Positions 16,028 to 24,204 of a stretch of DNA of 64,000 bases are shown piece by piece. Numbering within the stretch: the first letter of the stretch is position 1; every line of letters starts with the position of its first letter. Origin of the DNA: Amoebidium appalachense. Taxonomy: Eukaryota > Ichthyosporea. The notes under the pieces are model-generated. The model had not been told where the DNA came from. It saw only the letters and a program-made list of their open reading frames with translations, and ran no database searches. The DNA lies in contig CAVNZM010000009.1 of the NCBI GenBank assembly GCA_963693365.1, positions 6,448,001-6,512,000 of the forward strand, read 5' to 3'. Both the position numbers and the translations under genes were made by a program.

Positions 16028-16546
16028 TTATTCTCTACACTGCCGCCTATTTTTCTGTACTGATTCATATAACTGCAGCGACAGAATGTCGCACCCCATG
16101 TCATGCCAAAGGAAGTCCTTCAAAAAGTCGATTCGCAGAAGGGTTGTTCGTTTTCTCTTTGCCTCCATAGGGACCGCACGTCCCTCGCCCATGCCCTCCT
16201 CCTCCGTCGGATCCCTCGGTGGCAGCAGCGACAGCGTGGTGTCCCAGCGCTCCCAGGTCAGCCGAAACGACGTGCCCCAATCCAGGTCGATGGTCACCGC
16301 ATCCCCGGCCCCCTCCAGTGGACACGTCGAAAACACGAGGTGGTTGAGTCCAGACCTGTTCGACGCTTCTACCGACTGCAGCGGCAGCATCGTGTCCGAC
16401 AGCATCGTGTCGCCCTTCCCGAGTCGTGCGTGGAGCTGCAGCGGCTGGCTCGCCACCCTCCCGGCGCCGTTCGAGTCGAACGTCATGCTAGACACAAGCA
16501 GCGACAGCCGATTGACAAATAGCTTCAGGTCCTGCTCAAAAGCCAT
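16028..16546 (-). CDS. unknown protein, 172 aa
   Basis: The start is chosen at MAFEQDLKLFVNRLSLLVSS: a TATA box lies at 16605-16598, so an ATG further upstream (16594) would fall at or before the transcription start. The body is ordinary in composition, with a possible beta-rich middle (DAVTIDLDWGTSFRLTWERW) and a basic stretch (MEAKRKRTTLLRIDF) before a hydrophobic C-terminal region. No family recognised. The opposite strand is also open through this stretch, but the strong TATA box and composition favour this frame. Confidence 0.65.
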   Translation of the reverse strand: MAFEQDLKLFVNRLSLLVSSMTFDSNGAGRVASQPLQLHARLGKGDTMLSDTMLPLQSVEASNRSGLNHLVFSTCPLEGAGDAVTIDLDWGTSFRLTWERWDTTLSLLPPRDPTEEEGMGEGRAVPMEAKRKRTTLLRIDFLKDFLWHDMGCDILSLQLYESVQKNRRQCRE

Positions 16547-16922
16547 GTTCAATTCTGGTGCAGATGCAGACTGGCAGCTCCCCGCGTCCAACACGGCTTT
16601 TTATACCCTTCCCAACTTGCGTCTGCGTCGGCGCACACTCATTCGCAAGGTGTCAGTGCTCGAGGCGCTGCATGACCACGAGTGCGCGCTTGCATGTTTC
16701 GGTGTGTGTGTGCGCGGGCCCGACACGGTGTGTGAGGTGCTGAGCGTGCGCTGTTGCACAAGCATGTGGACTGCAGGTGTGCGACCGGGAGACATTGTGG
16801 TGGCGTGCGAGATCAAGCGCGCAGAATCAGGGTGGCGCAAGGTGTCCCTCGAGCTCGAGGAGGGTGCGTGGACCAGCAACCTGTGTGCGGCAGGGTGCAA
16901 GCGGAGAAAGTGGTTTCACTAG
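16545..16922 (+). CDS. possible divergent protein, unknown
   Basis: From about 16600 the plus strand has a frame with high third-position GC and natural composition (MWTAGVRPGDIVVACEIKR, WRKVSLELEEGAW), ending at 16922 with a Cys/basic tail. The only in-frame ATG that includes it all is at 16545, one base offset from the start codon of the divergent 16028-16546 gene. Each gene's 5' end would then overlap the other. It could instead start at the internal ATG near 16765 or be joined to an unseen exon. The 45-codon basic gene follows 45 bases downstream. Confidence 0.4.
   Translation: MFNSGADADWQLPASNTAFYTLPNLRLRRRTLIRKVSVLEALHDHECALACFGVCVRGPDTVCEVLSVRCCTSMWTAGVRPGDIVVACEIKRAESGWRKVSLELEEGAWTSNLCAAGCKRRKWFH
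16598..16605 (-). promoter_or_regulatory. TATA box of the 172-aa gene
   Basis: On the minus strand TATAAAAA in 'gggtataaaaagcc', 52 bases upstream of the chosen ATG at 16546. Confidence 0.7.
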
Positions 16923-16967
16923 GAGGGGTTGTGCAGGGCAAGCGCCCAAAATTTTGGGGTAGAGGTC

Positions 16968-17105
16968 ATGTCAAAACGAAGAGGTCGGTCCAAAAAGAGG
17001 GGTCACAGACGTGCAAGGAAGTACGTGTATACCGATGAGTTCATGCCAAAATACCGGAGGCTGGCCCTTCGACAAATTGTGCGAATAAAGCGAAAAACAC
17101 ACTGA
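16968..17105 (+). CDS. 45-aa very basic protein, core-protein-like
   Basis: A short complete frame, ATG to TGA. The N-terminal 18 residues are MSKRRGRSKKRGHRRARK, and Arg, Lys and His make up roughly half of the protein; the second half (YTDEFMPKYRRLALRQIVRI) is more mixed. Such composition is typical of DNA-condensing peptides (protamines, small viral core proteins) or of a nuclear/nucleolar targeting peptide, but no homology is claimed. It lies 45 bases after the 16922 stop on the same strand. An AATAAA hexamer overlaps its 3' end (about 17085). Without transcript data a frame this short remains tentative, but the composition is not explained by a repeat. Confidence 0.55.
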   Translation: MSKRRGRSKKRGHRRARKYVYTDEFMPKYRRLALRQIVRIKRKTH

Positions 17106-17314
17106 GATTTATTCTGTCGACATCGATATTGGAAAAATCACATACCATTATGCACATAACCACCGACCCGAATTTACCCCTAAAGTTTGACAACCCGAGA
17201 TTACATCAATGACAAATATACGATTCTACAACAACCCCGAATGAATTCTATCACTTGCACACGAAACAAGTTCCCTAAAAGAGCACACAGACACAGCATC
17301 ACCACGGCCATCCC

Positions 17315-18724
17315 CTACGGGCCCTGCTTCTGGCAGTCCTTCTTGTGCTCACCCCACCCGCGGGTCTGGCAGTCCCTGCTGCAGTAGTAGACATGCTTAC
17401 AGGCCGAGCACTTCTTGGTGGGCCCGGTCGAGCCGCAGGTGGCACAGGCCACAGAGGGCAGTTTGTCGATGAAGTGCCTGACGGCCCGGTCGCACCATTC
17501 ATACATACACATGTTGTCCATGTCGTACTCCGTGGACACGGGAAGACCCCACACCGCCAACTCCGCAATCTGCCGAACAGCCTCGGGCGTGGTGTGCGCG
17601 AGGCCGGAAGACGCGCACAGTACATGAAGCATCATTCTGAAGACAATACCGGCGCCCGTGCTGATGTTTCCGGCATAGAGGGCATTGTAGTCCCGCTCCT
17701 CCAGCAAGTAGCGGTGGAAGACGCAGTAGTGCCTGAAACACGCGAAGTAGGTAGCCATGTTGCGTTCGGTCGCAGTTACCGTTGGGTCGTTCACCCACCT
17801 CCGCTCCTCTATAGCACGCATCTCGGCCGCCAGGGTAGCCTCGCATTCCATGTAGCGCTCCTTGTTGCCAAACACACGCAGGTCGCCGCACTCCAGAACT
17901 TTCAGCATCAGTTTGCAGACCGGGTCCGAGTGGAACCGCAAGTGGCTGTCCAGGGTGTAGACCACGACCTCGTTTTCCGACACCGTTGGGTCTTGGTGGG
18001 TGGGTTGCTCCTTGCAGTCCTTCTTGTGCTCGGGCCACTTTTGTTTCATACAGATGTCGTTGCAGAAGTAGGCGTTTCTGCAGCGGGAGCACTTCTTTGT
18101 GTCGACGGGCGAGCGGCACTGGAGACATGACACGGAAGGCAACTCGTTCACAAAGTGCTCGACGGCCCGGTTAGCCCAATCATTGTACACCACGTTGTCA
18201 ATGTCCTTGCATAACGTATACGTACCCAAGGCGGAAGTGGCCGGCTCTTGACTGAAGTGGGCAGGGGGTCGGGCCTTGAGACCGGACCGCTCGCATAGCG
18301 CCGTCCCCACGAGCATGAAGAAGTCCTGAACCCCTTGACCGAGCGTGCCCTCGTGGAGAGCCTCATGGTCCGGCTTCCCCAGCACGTAGCGCTGGAAGGC
18401 GGCGTACATTGGGAACGCGTTGGAGTGCAGACAAGTGTCCCAGAGGGGCGGCACCCGCCCAGGCCCGTGGGGTTGTCTCTCCAAATGCAGCAGCAAAGTT
18501 TTCATGTCGTTTTCAAGGACTGAACGGAACGCAGCGAAGCTCTCCTGTGTTTCGAAGATGCGGAGGTCGCCGTCTCTCGCAACTTCCAGCAGGCGAGCGC
18601 TGGCAGGGTCCCGGTGGAGCCGATACTTGTCGTCCACGGCATAGACGACGACCTTGTCCGTGTCCGAGCCGGGGGGCCGGACGACGAAAGGCAAAGCCAC
18701 GGCCTCTTCAGGTGTTCGGTCCAT
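17315..18724 (-). CDS. tandem-duplicated double MYND zinc-finger protein
   Basis: 469 aa, starting MDRTPEEAVALPF, the first ATG of the frame near a plausible promoter (the longer frame to 18907 runs into promoter sequence). The protein is two copies of one module of about 230 residues. Each begins VVVY..D...R.H.DP and continues through a helical region of about 150 residues to a MYND finger. MYND 1 is at about residues 200-237 (CLQCRSPVDTKKCSRCRNAY, then FCNDIC and HKKDC), MYND 2 at about 428-465 (CATCGSTGPTKKCSACKHVY, then YCSRDC and HKKDC). All zinc ligands (C-x2-C, C-x2-C, C-x3-C, H-x3-C) are present in both. MYND fingers usually bind proline-rich partners or accompany chromatin factors. 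The common N-terminal half of the module is not recognised. It is intronless, unlike the host genes. Confidence 0.9.
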   Translation of the reverse strand: MDRTPEEAVALPFVVRPPGSDTDKVVVYAVDDKYRLHRDPASARLLEVARDGDLRIFETQESFAAFRSVLENDMKTLLLHLERQPHGPGRVPPLWDTCLHSNAFPMYAAFQRYVLGKPDHEALHEGTLGQGVQDFFMLVGTALCERSGLKARPPAHFSQEPATSALGTYTLCKDIDNVVYNDWANRAVEHFVNELPSVSCLQCRSPVDTKKCSRCRNAYFCNDICMKQKWPEHKKDCKEQPTHQDPTVSENEVVVYTLDSHLRFHSDPVCKLMLKVLECGDLRVFGNKERYMECEATLAAEMRAIEERRWVNDPTVTATERNMATYFACFRHYCVFHRYLLEERDYNALYAGNISTGAGIVFRMMLHVLCASSGLAHTTPEAVRQIAELAVWGLPVSTEYDMDNMCMYEWCDRAVRHFIDKLPSVACATCGSTGPTKKCSACKHVYYCSRDCQTRGWGEHKKDCQKQGP

Positions 18725-18894
18725 GCTTGTGTGTGAATGCCAGCGTGTGCTGATTTGTCTAGTGAAACGATCCGCTGAGAGAGTGTGTGAGAGAGAAAGC
18801 GAAAAAGTGACGCCTTTTGTAGTCAGTCCGATCAGCCATCTGAAAAGCACTGGTATGGCATGACCGTAGCGCCATTTGATTTGAGATCTCGTTA

Positions 18895-19079
18895 GATTAC
18901 GCCTCACGCGCTGATTGGTCAGCCGCGATTGGGTCGTAAATATATAATTCCGATTGGATCATGTGGTTACATCTCATGTAAAGTCAATTTTGATTCCATC
19001 AGATAAATCATGTCCATCCAATCAAAACGCGATAGCTGTCAGCCTTGCCCTGCCTGGCAGGCATAAAATGCCGCGACTC
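18895..19079. promoter_or_regulatory. divergent promoter region with ATTGG/CCAAT words
   Basis: Between the MYND gene (leftward) and the 19127 gene (rightward). Contains 'ctgattggtc', 'cgattggg', 'cgattggatcatg' and 'catccaatcaaaacgcg', and a weak TATA-like CATAAAAT at 19072-19079, 48 bases before the ATG at 19127. 'catccaatcaaaacgcg' recurs closely at about 22480 (aaccaatcaaaacgcgc). Confidence 0.55.
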
Positions 19080-19126
19080 AGCAGATTGCTGACACTTTTC
19101 ACTCTTCCTGTTTCTCTTCACCAACA

Positions 19127-19551
19127 ATGTCCGGCACACCATCTCCAAAGGCCGGCCCTGACCCAGCCGAGCAGCCTGCCAGTCCACGGCCCCCAGGGTC
19201 ATTTGCCACGTGGCCTCCCGAATGGCAGCAGTACATGTACGAGGAGGCAAAGCGCGACCGCTACCGTGCGCGCGCCAGCGAGCGGGAGATGCAGCTCAAG
19301 TACAAGGTGCTGCGCAAGAAGTACCAGCGCCTCAAGACCAGGTGAGCCTGTACCGTATACATGGGGAGCTGAGAACCTCAGCGACCCCGAGACCCCCCCC
19401 GGGAGCCCCCCCCGAGGAGCGCCCCATTCGCATCTTGAGCTCCGAGGAGGAGCGCCTCCACAAGAAGCCCCCCGAGAAGAAGCGCGCGCGGTCGCCCGAG
19501 GAAACTTTGGCGCCCACCGAGAAGCGCAGCCGTGCGGAGCCCGGCGAATAA
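19127..19551 (+). CDS. small basic coiled-coil protein, probably one intron
   Basis: Exon 1 (19127-19341) encodes 71 codons plus two bases: a Pro-rich start, then a charged helix (KRDRYRARASEREMQLKYKV, then RKKYQRLKT). Read through, it stops at once at 19343-19345. However, the exon end CCAG|GTGAGC is a perfect 5' splice site. Using the AG at 19390-19391 (50-nt intron) restores a frame reading PPPGAPPEERPIRILSSEEE and a Lys/Arg-rich nuclear-signal-like region (KKPPEKKRARSPEE), ending at 19551. The predicted product is about 123 aa with a basic/acidic tail. The alternative is a frameshift or two separate small proteins. AATAAATAAA at 19548-19557 overlaps the stop codon and likely serves as poly(A) signal. 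Confidence 0.6.
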
Positions 19552-19570
19552 ATAAAACAGGTGGCCTGAA

Positions 19571-20155
19571 TCACACGAGTTGGTTGCCCGGTTGTTCTTG
19601 TTGTTTGAGTTTATGCACGAACTTCCGATGTCGCCACAGGCCACTACGCCATGAGAAGGCCTTTGAGCACCCTTTATCGCATGTGTACAAACGCTCACCT
19701 GTATGAATCCGGTTATGTAGTTTGAGCGCATTGGCAGTTTTGAAGGTTGCTTCACATCCAATAGCCTTGCACATTAGCTGTTGTATTGGATAGTGCGTTC
19801 GTAAGTGCATAAGAAGTGCCCCCCTATGTGAAAAGCGCCTGCCACATTCCTCGTGCTCGCAAGCGTAAGGGCGTTCACCTGTGTGTCTTCTTTTATGTCG
19901 CAGAAGTCGTCCAGATGTCGGGGCCCTGTATGTGCATCCGCTGTAGCTGCATTCGAATTTTTTTACTCCAGTGTGAGTTGTAAGGTGTGCGTCCAGGCCA
20001 ACCTGCTGTGTGCACCGTACTGCACAACCAGGCCATGTACAGGAAAATGGTTTTTCACCGGTATGACATGTGGCGTGCCGTTGGAGGTTCTGTTTTGTTG
20101 AAAATTTCTTATTACATATCGCACATATATGGTCTTGCATATTCATGTATGGCAT
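19571..20155 (-). CDS. six-finger C2H2 zinc-finger protein
   Basis: 194 aa starting MPYMNMQDH; the frame's nominal first codon is not ATG. Six consecutive C2H2 fingers fill the protein, with TGEKPF / TGERPY-type linkers between some of them. Most fingers have the C-x4-C spacing and aromatic positions of TFIIIA-like fingers (for example FSCTWPGCAVRC). A short Lys/Gln-rich tail follows. Likely a sequence-specific DNA- or RNA-binding regulator. It converges on the 19127-19551 gene, with stop codons 20 bases apart. It could be derived from a host or other eukaryotic TFIIIA-like gene; it is intronless. Confidence 0.92.
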   Translation of the reverse strand: MPYMNMQDHICAICNKKFSTKQNLQRHATCHTGEKPFSCTWPGCAVRCTQQVGLDAHLTTHTGVKKFECSYSGCTYRAPTSGRLLRHKRRHTGERPYACEHEECGRRFSHRGALLMHLRTHYPIQQLMCKAIGCEATFKTANALKLHNRIHTGERLYTCDKGCSKAFSWRSGLWRHRKFVHKLKQQEQPGNQLV

Positions 20156-20449
20156 CAAAAAAAATAAGAGGTTGCTGAAACCCGGTAGTCGGGTCGTCGG
20201 TAGTAGCTAGCTTTTGCACTGGGAATATTTTTCACCTTTTTATTTTTTTCTAAAAGTAAGTTACCACCCAACGACCCGACCACCACTAAGTAAAATCATC
20301 AACCCAACTCAAAATCTATAATAAAACACCACTTTGGAATGTGTCTGGGTAGCTACTTGTCGTAAGATCCCGCAGCCCCCCACTGGTGGCATTGTGGCCG
20401 CCGTGTACTTAAGCGACACCCGCCCTCATTTTCTCCCCATTCCTTAGCA

Positions 20450-20887
20450 ATGGACCAACCATGCAGACCCCCGCCCAAGAGAGTCTTTCTGTGCCCCGAA
20501 TGCGCCCAAACGTTCACCACCAACGCCAACATGAAAAGACACCGTGCCACAACGCACTCGCAGACCCGTCCGTACACATGCCCCCATGATGGCTGCTTTG
20601 CATCCTTTACCCGCAGCGACTACATGAAGCTGCATGTGCGAATGCATACCGGCGAGCGGCCATATGTCTGCGACACGTGCCCTGCCGACTTCCCGTACCC
20701 CGCCGCGTTATGGTGGCATCGCCGTTTAGTCCACAGGGAGGACAAGACGCGCACACGGTCGGTGCGGGATACCCTCCGGTGCCCGTCAGTGGGATGCGTG
20801 TGCAGATTCAGTCGGTCTCATGCTCTAAACTGCCATGTTAGAGCCGAACATCCCGAGCTGGTGACGAATGCACCCGATCTGGTATAA
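20450..20887 (+). CDS. four-finger C2H2 zinc-finger protein
   Basis: 145 aa, ATG at 20450. Four C2H2 fingers: FLCPECAQTF..., YTCPHDGCFASF..., YVCDTCPADF... and LRCPSVGCVCRF..., with an HTGERPY linker before the third. Probably a DNA-binding regulator, divergent from the six-finger gene on the other side of a 294-bp spacer. Its stop codon TAA (20885-20887) lies inside the TATA box of the downstream helicase gene, so the two genes are packed tightly. Confidence 0.9.
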   Translation: MDQPCRPPPKRVFLCPECAQTFTTNANMKRHRATTHSQTRPYTCPHDGCFASFTRSDYMKLHVRMHTGERPYVCDTCPADFPYPAALWWHRRLVHREDKTRTRSVRDTLRCPSVGCVCRFSRSHALNCHVRAEHPELVTNAPDLV

Positions 20888-20890
20888 ATA
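20883..20890 (+). promoter_or_regulatory. TATA box of the helicase gene
   Basis: TATAAATA in 'ctggtataaatacgg', 49 bases upstream of the helicase ATG at 20939. It overlaps the last two codons of the four-finger gene. Confidence 0.75.
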
Positions 20891-20938
20891 CGGCAAGCAC
20901 GACCCGACACCTGTCAGATATTATCTAACCATACTACA

Positions 20939-22435
20939 ATGGAAGACCTCTACATGAAGATAGCCACGGACATGTCAGAGAACGAGCAGCGCAAACTAGC
21001 GACATATGAAGAGTTTGAGCGGACAACAGGCACGCGCAACAACTGGTTGGACGCGGACATCGTCGAGCAATACCAATGGACAGAGGAGCAGATCCACGCA
21101 TTCTGTCGCACACTGGTGGCTTATTCCCGCCCGGATGGTGTGTACCTCTTCAAGCGTTTCAAGGATGGGAGATTCGTCCATGAGATCAAGTCCAAGGAGA
21201 AGGTGGCCGACATGCTGTCCAAGTACAAGTTCAAATACAACCCGACAGGCAAAAAGGTGGAAACCTACAAGGGCTCCTGGCATCTGGACAGTAGCCACAT
21301 GGTCGTGTACCACGGTGGTATCGTCTTCGACCCCAGTGACCCAGACCCAAAGACCCGTGTCCGCAACCCCCGCTACACATCTACCCACAGCCGCACATTC
21401 AACAGCTTCCAGGGATTCCAGTTCCTGTATGACCCATCTTTTGTCATATACGAGAGCCTTCTTGCGGGCTTTATTTCCCATGCCAGGGAGGTCATCTGTG
21501 CAGGAGACGAGTCTCTGTACCGTTACGTGCTGGAGTGGCTGGGGCACCTGTTCCAGTACCCCGCACGCAAGCCCGAGTCTGCGTGGCTGATGAGGAGCAT
21601 CGAAGGGACCGGCAAGAACATATTTGTAAGGATCATCCAAAATGTCCTGGGTGATGACCTTGTGGGCGTGGTCGAGACAGAAGACAGACTGGCAAGCCGC
21701 TTCAACAGCGGTATAACGTTCAAGTTGTTGGTGGTGTGCAACGAGGTTACCTACGGGAAGAGTCACCGTACACCGAACCATCTGAAGACGCTTATTACCG
21801 ACGACACCATGACGTACGAGGCCAAGGGAATTGACGCAGTCAAGGTCAGATCATCCTGCGAGCGCTGGATCCTGATGTCCAACGAACAGCATCCCATTCC
21901 GGTCAGTCGCACGGACAGGCGCTATGCGTGCATGGAGGTGTCCGACAGCCGTGTCGGCGATGAGATGTATTTCAGGGCCCTGTCCCAGCAGTATGCAGCT
22001 GGATCCCCGGCGCTCGAGCATCTCTACCAGTGGTTCATGAGGATCCCCGTGTCCGACCCCAACCGTGTCCCACCCCCCATGACCACTTTGAAGCGGCAGC
22101 TGCAGGACCTTAGCGGGCCGATGGAGTTGCAGTTCCTGCGTGACCTAATGAAACGCGAGAACGTGTTTGAGGATGCGCCCACGTTTGAGGATGGTGCGAG
22201 AGTTACTCCCGGCGGTCTCTTCTATCTCTACCAGACCTGGTGGGAACAGAACACCCCCGACAAGTCCAAGAGGCCCACCCAGCGTGACTTTGGAATGGCC
22301 GTCACTGCAGTCCTCGGAAAGCTCAAGAGTACGCGTGCTGCATCCATAGCTTACGGCGCCCCAGGCCAAGATTTGTGCGCAGGATCGGGCATTGTCGGTT
22401 GCTACACACTTGCTCGTACGGTGGTGGGTCTGTAA
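20939..22435 (+). CDS. SF3 helicase, D5-primase/helicase type
   Basis: 498 aa. Superfamily 3 helicases unwind DNA during replication of eukaryotic DNA viruses, virophages, phage P4-like elements and plasmids. The Walker A motif is at about residues 218-228 (MRSIEGTGKN). A motif-B-like segment is LLVVCNEV (about 262-269, with Asn-Glu where Asp-Glu is usual). Motif C/sensor region is RWILMSNEQHPIPVSRTDRR (about 309-328), the Asn followed by the D5-type SRTDRR. The 200 residues before the ATPase core correspond in position to the D5_N-type region. Residues about 395-470 (MELQFLRDLM, then LYQTWWEQN...RDFGMAVTAVLG) resemble the Pox_D5-type winged-helix tail. No primase (AEP) domain is present on this polypeptide. 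The same C-terminal domain is found on the nuclease gene at 22905. A possible AATAAA lies at about 22565. Confidence 0.9.
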   Translation: MEDLYMKIATDMSENEQRKLATYEEFERTTGTRNNWLDADIVEQYQWTEEQIHAFCRTLVAYSRPDGVYLFKRFKDGRFVHEIKSKEKVADMLSKYKFKYNPTGKKVETYKGSWHLDSSHMVVYHGGIVFDPSDPDPKTRVRNPRYTSTHSRTFNSFQGFQFLYDPSFVIYESLLAGFISHAREVICAGDESLYRYVLEWLGHLFQYPARKPESAWLMRSIEGTGKNIFVRIIQNVLGDDLVGVVETEDRLASRFNSGITFKLLVVCNEVTYGKSHRTPNHLKTLITDDTMTYEAKGIDAVKVRSSCERWILMSNEQHPIPVSRTDRRYACMEVSDSRVGDEMYFRALSQQYAAGSPALEHLYQWFMRIPVSDPNRVPPPMTTLKRQLQDLSGPMELQFLRDLMKRENVFEDAPTFEDGARVTPGGLFYLYQTWWEQNTPDKSKRPTQRDFGMAVTAVLGKLKSTRAASIAYGAPGQDLCAGSGIVGCYTLARTVVGL

Positions 22436-22904
22436 CGAAACGTGTAACGCGTAACAAAATTGTAACTAGATCCGGGAACCAATCAAAACGCGCAGTTTGT
22501 ACCGTTTGACCTCCTTGTATTCTCTGTAACTACTACTTCATATTTGTAACTAGAGTAACTATTGAAATAAATCGGGCGGAACGGGGTGGGATGGGACGAT
22601 CTGATTGGCTGTTGCTATGGGGGACCACACTTTGAGGGTGGAGTTGAAATCCTTTGATTACACTACCTACAACGTTACACATTCGAGGGTGGGGTATGGT
22701 GTCTTATGATATTGTCAGCGTGGGAAGTTCTGGTATCACTCTGTAAAAATGGAATATCGCACCCAATAAACATTGCAAGCAAGTAGGTCTTACATTGGTG
22801 AAAAACGACTTCCAAGGTCACTGCGACGGGGCTTAGGGGGCTGGGGATCACTGGGAACCACAAACTGACTGGGGGGTGATTTTTATTTTCTTGTGTTGTA
22901 AGTG
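22436..22904. other. intergenic, promoter words and a flank shared with 23630-23730
   Basis: Contains CCAAT/ATTGG words (22480, 22602), AATAAA (about 22565) and, from about 22750, a block ('cacccaataaac', 'gcaag.aggtctt', 'ggggctt.gg.ggctgggg') that recurs after the next gene at about 23640-23735. This indicates that this flank and the C-terminal domain upstream of it were duplicated together. Confidence 0.7.
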
Positions 22905-23591
22905 ATGGCTACCTACGACGAGTCATATGTCAGGGATAGGCTGGCCAAGCTCGAAGGTGGAACCATTGAGGTACGCACGCCCGCAGGACGGATCGACCTG
23001 CTGACGGCCACGGAAGTCATCGAAGTCAAGCGCGCTTCTAAATGGAAATCCGCCGTTGGGCAGGTCCTGTGCTATCAAGCCTACTGTCCGAACCATCGAC
23101 CTCGGGTACATCTGTTCGATATTGCGTCCCTAGATTGCTTGAAAGTGGCGATCGAAACGATGACGCTCCTGGGCATCAGAGCCACGATCGAACCAGACAC
23201 CTTGCAGCTCATTTGGAGCCCACTTCCAGCGCTGGATGTGGAGGCCGAAAAGCCAGTGGCAGTCTGCACATCAGCTAACAATGAGATGCAATTCCTAAGG
23301 GATCTGTTGTCACACAGAAACGGGTGTGAAAATTTCACATTCATCCACAACGGTTGTGCCGTGACATCAACCGGGCTGTATCAGCTTTTTCAGGAATGGC
23401 ACAACGTCAACGCTGCCCAAACTCCTATGCCAAGCACTCGGGCATTCGGGATGGCCATTACAAAAATTCTTGGACACACAAAATGCACGCTCGAACCTAG
23501 AGTTTGCAAATGGCCACTGCACCCACCAACAGGTGCCAGTGGCAAGTCAGACTGCTACTACCTGTGGGCTTCAAGGATCTTTCAGGATTAG
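22905..23591 (+). CDS. PD-(D/E)XK-type nuclease fused to a D5-like C-terminal domain
   Basis: 228 aa, starting MATYDESYVRDRLAK. Residues about 18-60 read like a PD-(D/E)XK nuclease core: an early Glu (GGTIEVRTPAGRID), Asp30 in GRIDLL, EVK at about 40-42 (EVIEVKRASKWKSAVGQVLC) and a conserved Gln. This arrangement is seen in predicted endonucleases of large eukaryotic DNA viruses. From about residue 125 (NEMQFLRDLLSHRN, then LYQLFQEWHNV..STRAFGMAITKILG) it aligns with the C-terminal domain of the upstream helicase to its end. Such a pairing suggests that both proteins dock on the same DNA structure or partner. The ATG is taken because the frame's first codon at 22902 is not ATG. Confidence 0.82.
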   Translation: MATYDESYVRDRLAKLEGGTIEVRTPAGRIDLLTATEVIEVKRASKWKSAVGQVLCYQAYCPNHRPRVHLFDIASLDCLKVAIETMTLLGIRATIEPDTLQLIWSPLPALDVEAEKPVAVCTSANNEMQFLRDLLSHRNGCENFTFIHNGCAVTSTGLYQLFQEWHNVNAAQTPMPSTRAFGMAITKILGHTKCTLEPRVCKWPLHPPTGASGKSDCYYLWASRIFQD

Positions 23592-23943
23592 GAGCGCCCC
23601 CAGGCCCCCACCACCCCACCACCCCACCATCGGGGCAAAGGTGCATTGGACCATCACCCAATAAACCTGGCACCAGTGAGCAAGCAGGTCTTGCAATATG
23701 TCTCAAACAACTTGCATAGACACTGCGCGGGGCTTGGGTGGCTGGGGGGGCACGCGAGGCACGCGAGGCATGCACGGCCGGCGAGACGCAGCAGGCTCGC
23801 AGGACCACGGAACCCGATAGCCCGACCCAAAACTAGTGCGGGGCTTGGGGGGCTGGGGGTGGCACGCCAGGCACGCACGGCCCCAGGACAGCCCGGAGCA
23901 GCAGTAGCCGTTGGAAATTATTTTCTCCCCCCTCAATAACACC
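23592..23943. repeat. intergenic, duplicated flank and GC-rich dispersed repeat
   Basis: 23640-23735 matches the flank of the helicase gene (see 22436-22904). From about 23740 comes a GC-rich repeat built from 'ggcacgcgaggc', 'cacggccggcgag' and 'cccgacccaaaact' words, in two partial copies (23745-23835 and 23838-23890). Related copies occur at 24170-24320 and 26395-26600. No gene. Confidence 0.7.
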
Positions 23944-24204
23944 ATGTATCTGTGTACGTGCAAGACCCCCCAAGGCATCATGGTCCGCCCGTACAAGGTG
24001 TATCGGTGCACAGTCGACGGTTGCGGCTACTCCACCACCCGCAACAGCAACTTTGCGGCGCACAGCGACAGGCATGCGGGGATTCTGCGGCACGTGTGCG
24101 CGCATGCGGGGTGCGGGCGTCAGTTTCGGTATGCCTTGAGCCTCAAGCGGCACATGCAGCAGCACACCAAAGAACCGGGGAGCCCGAATCGGACCCGAAA
24201 CTAG
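23944..24204 (+). CDS. small two-finger C2H2 protein
   Basis: 86 aa from the ATG at 23944 (MYLCTCKTPQG). Two C2H2 fingers, YRCTVDGCGYSTTRNSNFAAH and HVCAHAGCGRQFRYALSLKR, each with C-x4-C and H-x3-H, are followed by a short tail that reads into the GC-rich repeat (EPGSPNRTRN), so the 3' end may have been set by repeat insertion. An earlier in-frame ATG at 23911 would add 11 residues. It may be a fragment of a longer finger protein. Confidence 0.75.
   Translation: MYLCTCKTPQGIMVRPYKVYRCTVDGCGYSTTRNSNFAAHSDRHAGILRHVCAHAGCGRQFRYALSLKRHMQQHTKEPGSPNRTRN

Noticed and set aside
20996-21781. 261-codon frame antisense to the helicase
   Set aside because: Shadow of the high third-position GC of the helicase gene; no promoter, and the sense frame carries the ATPase motifs.
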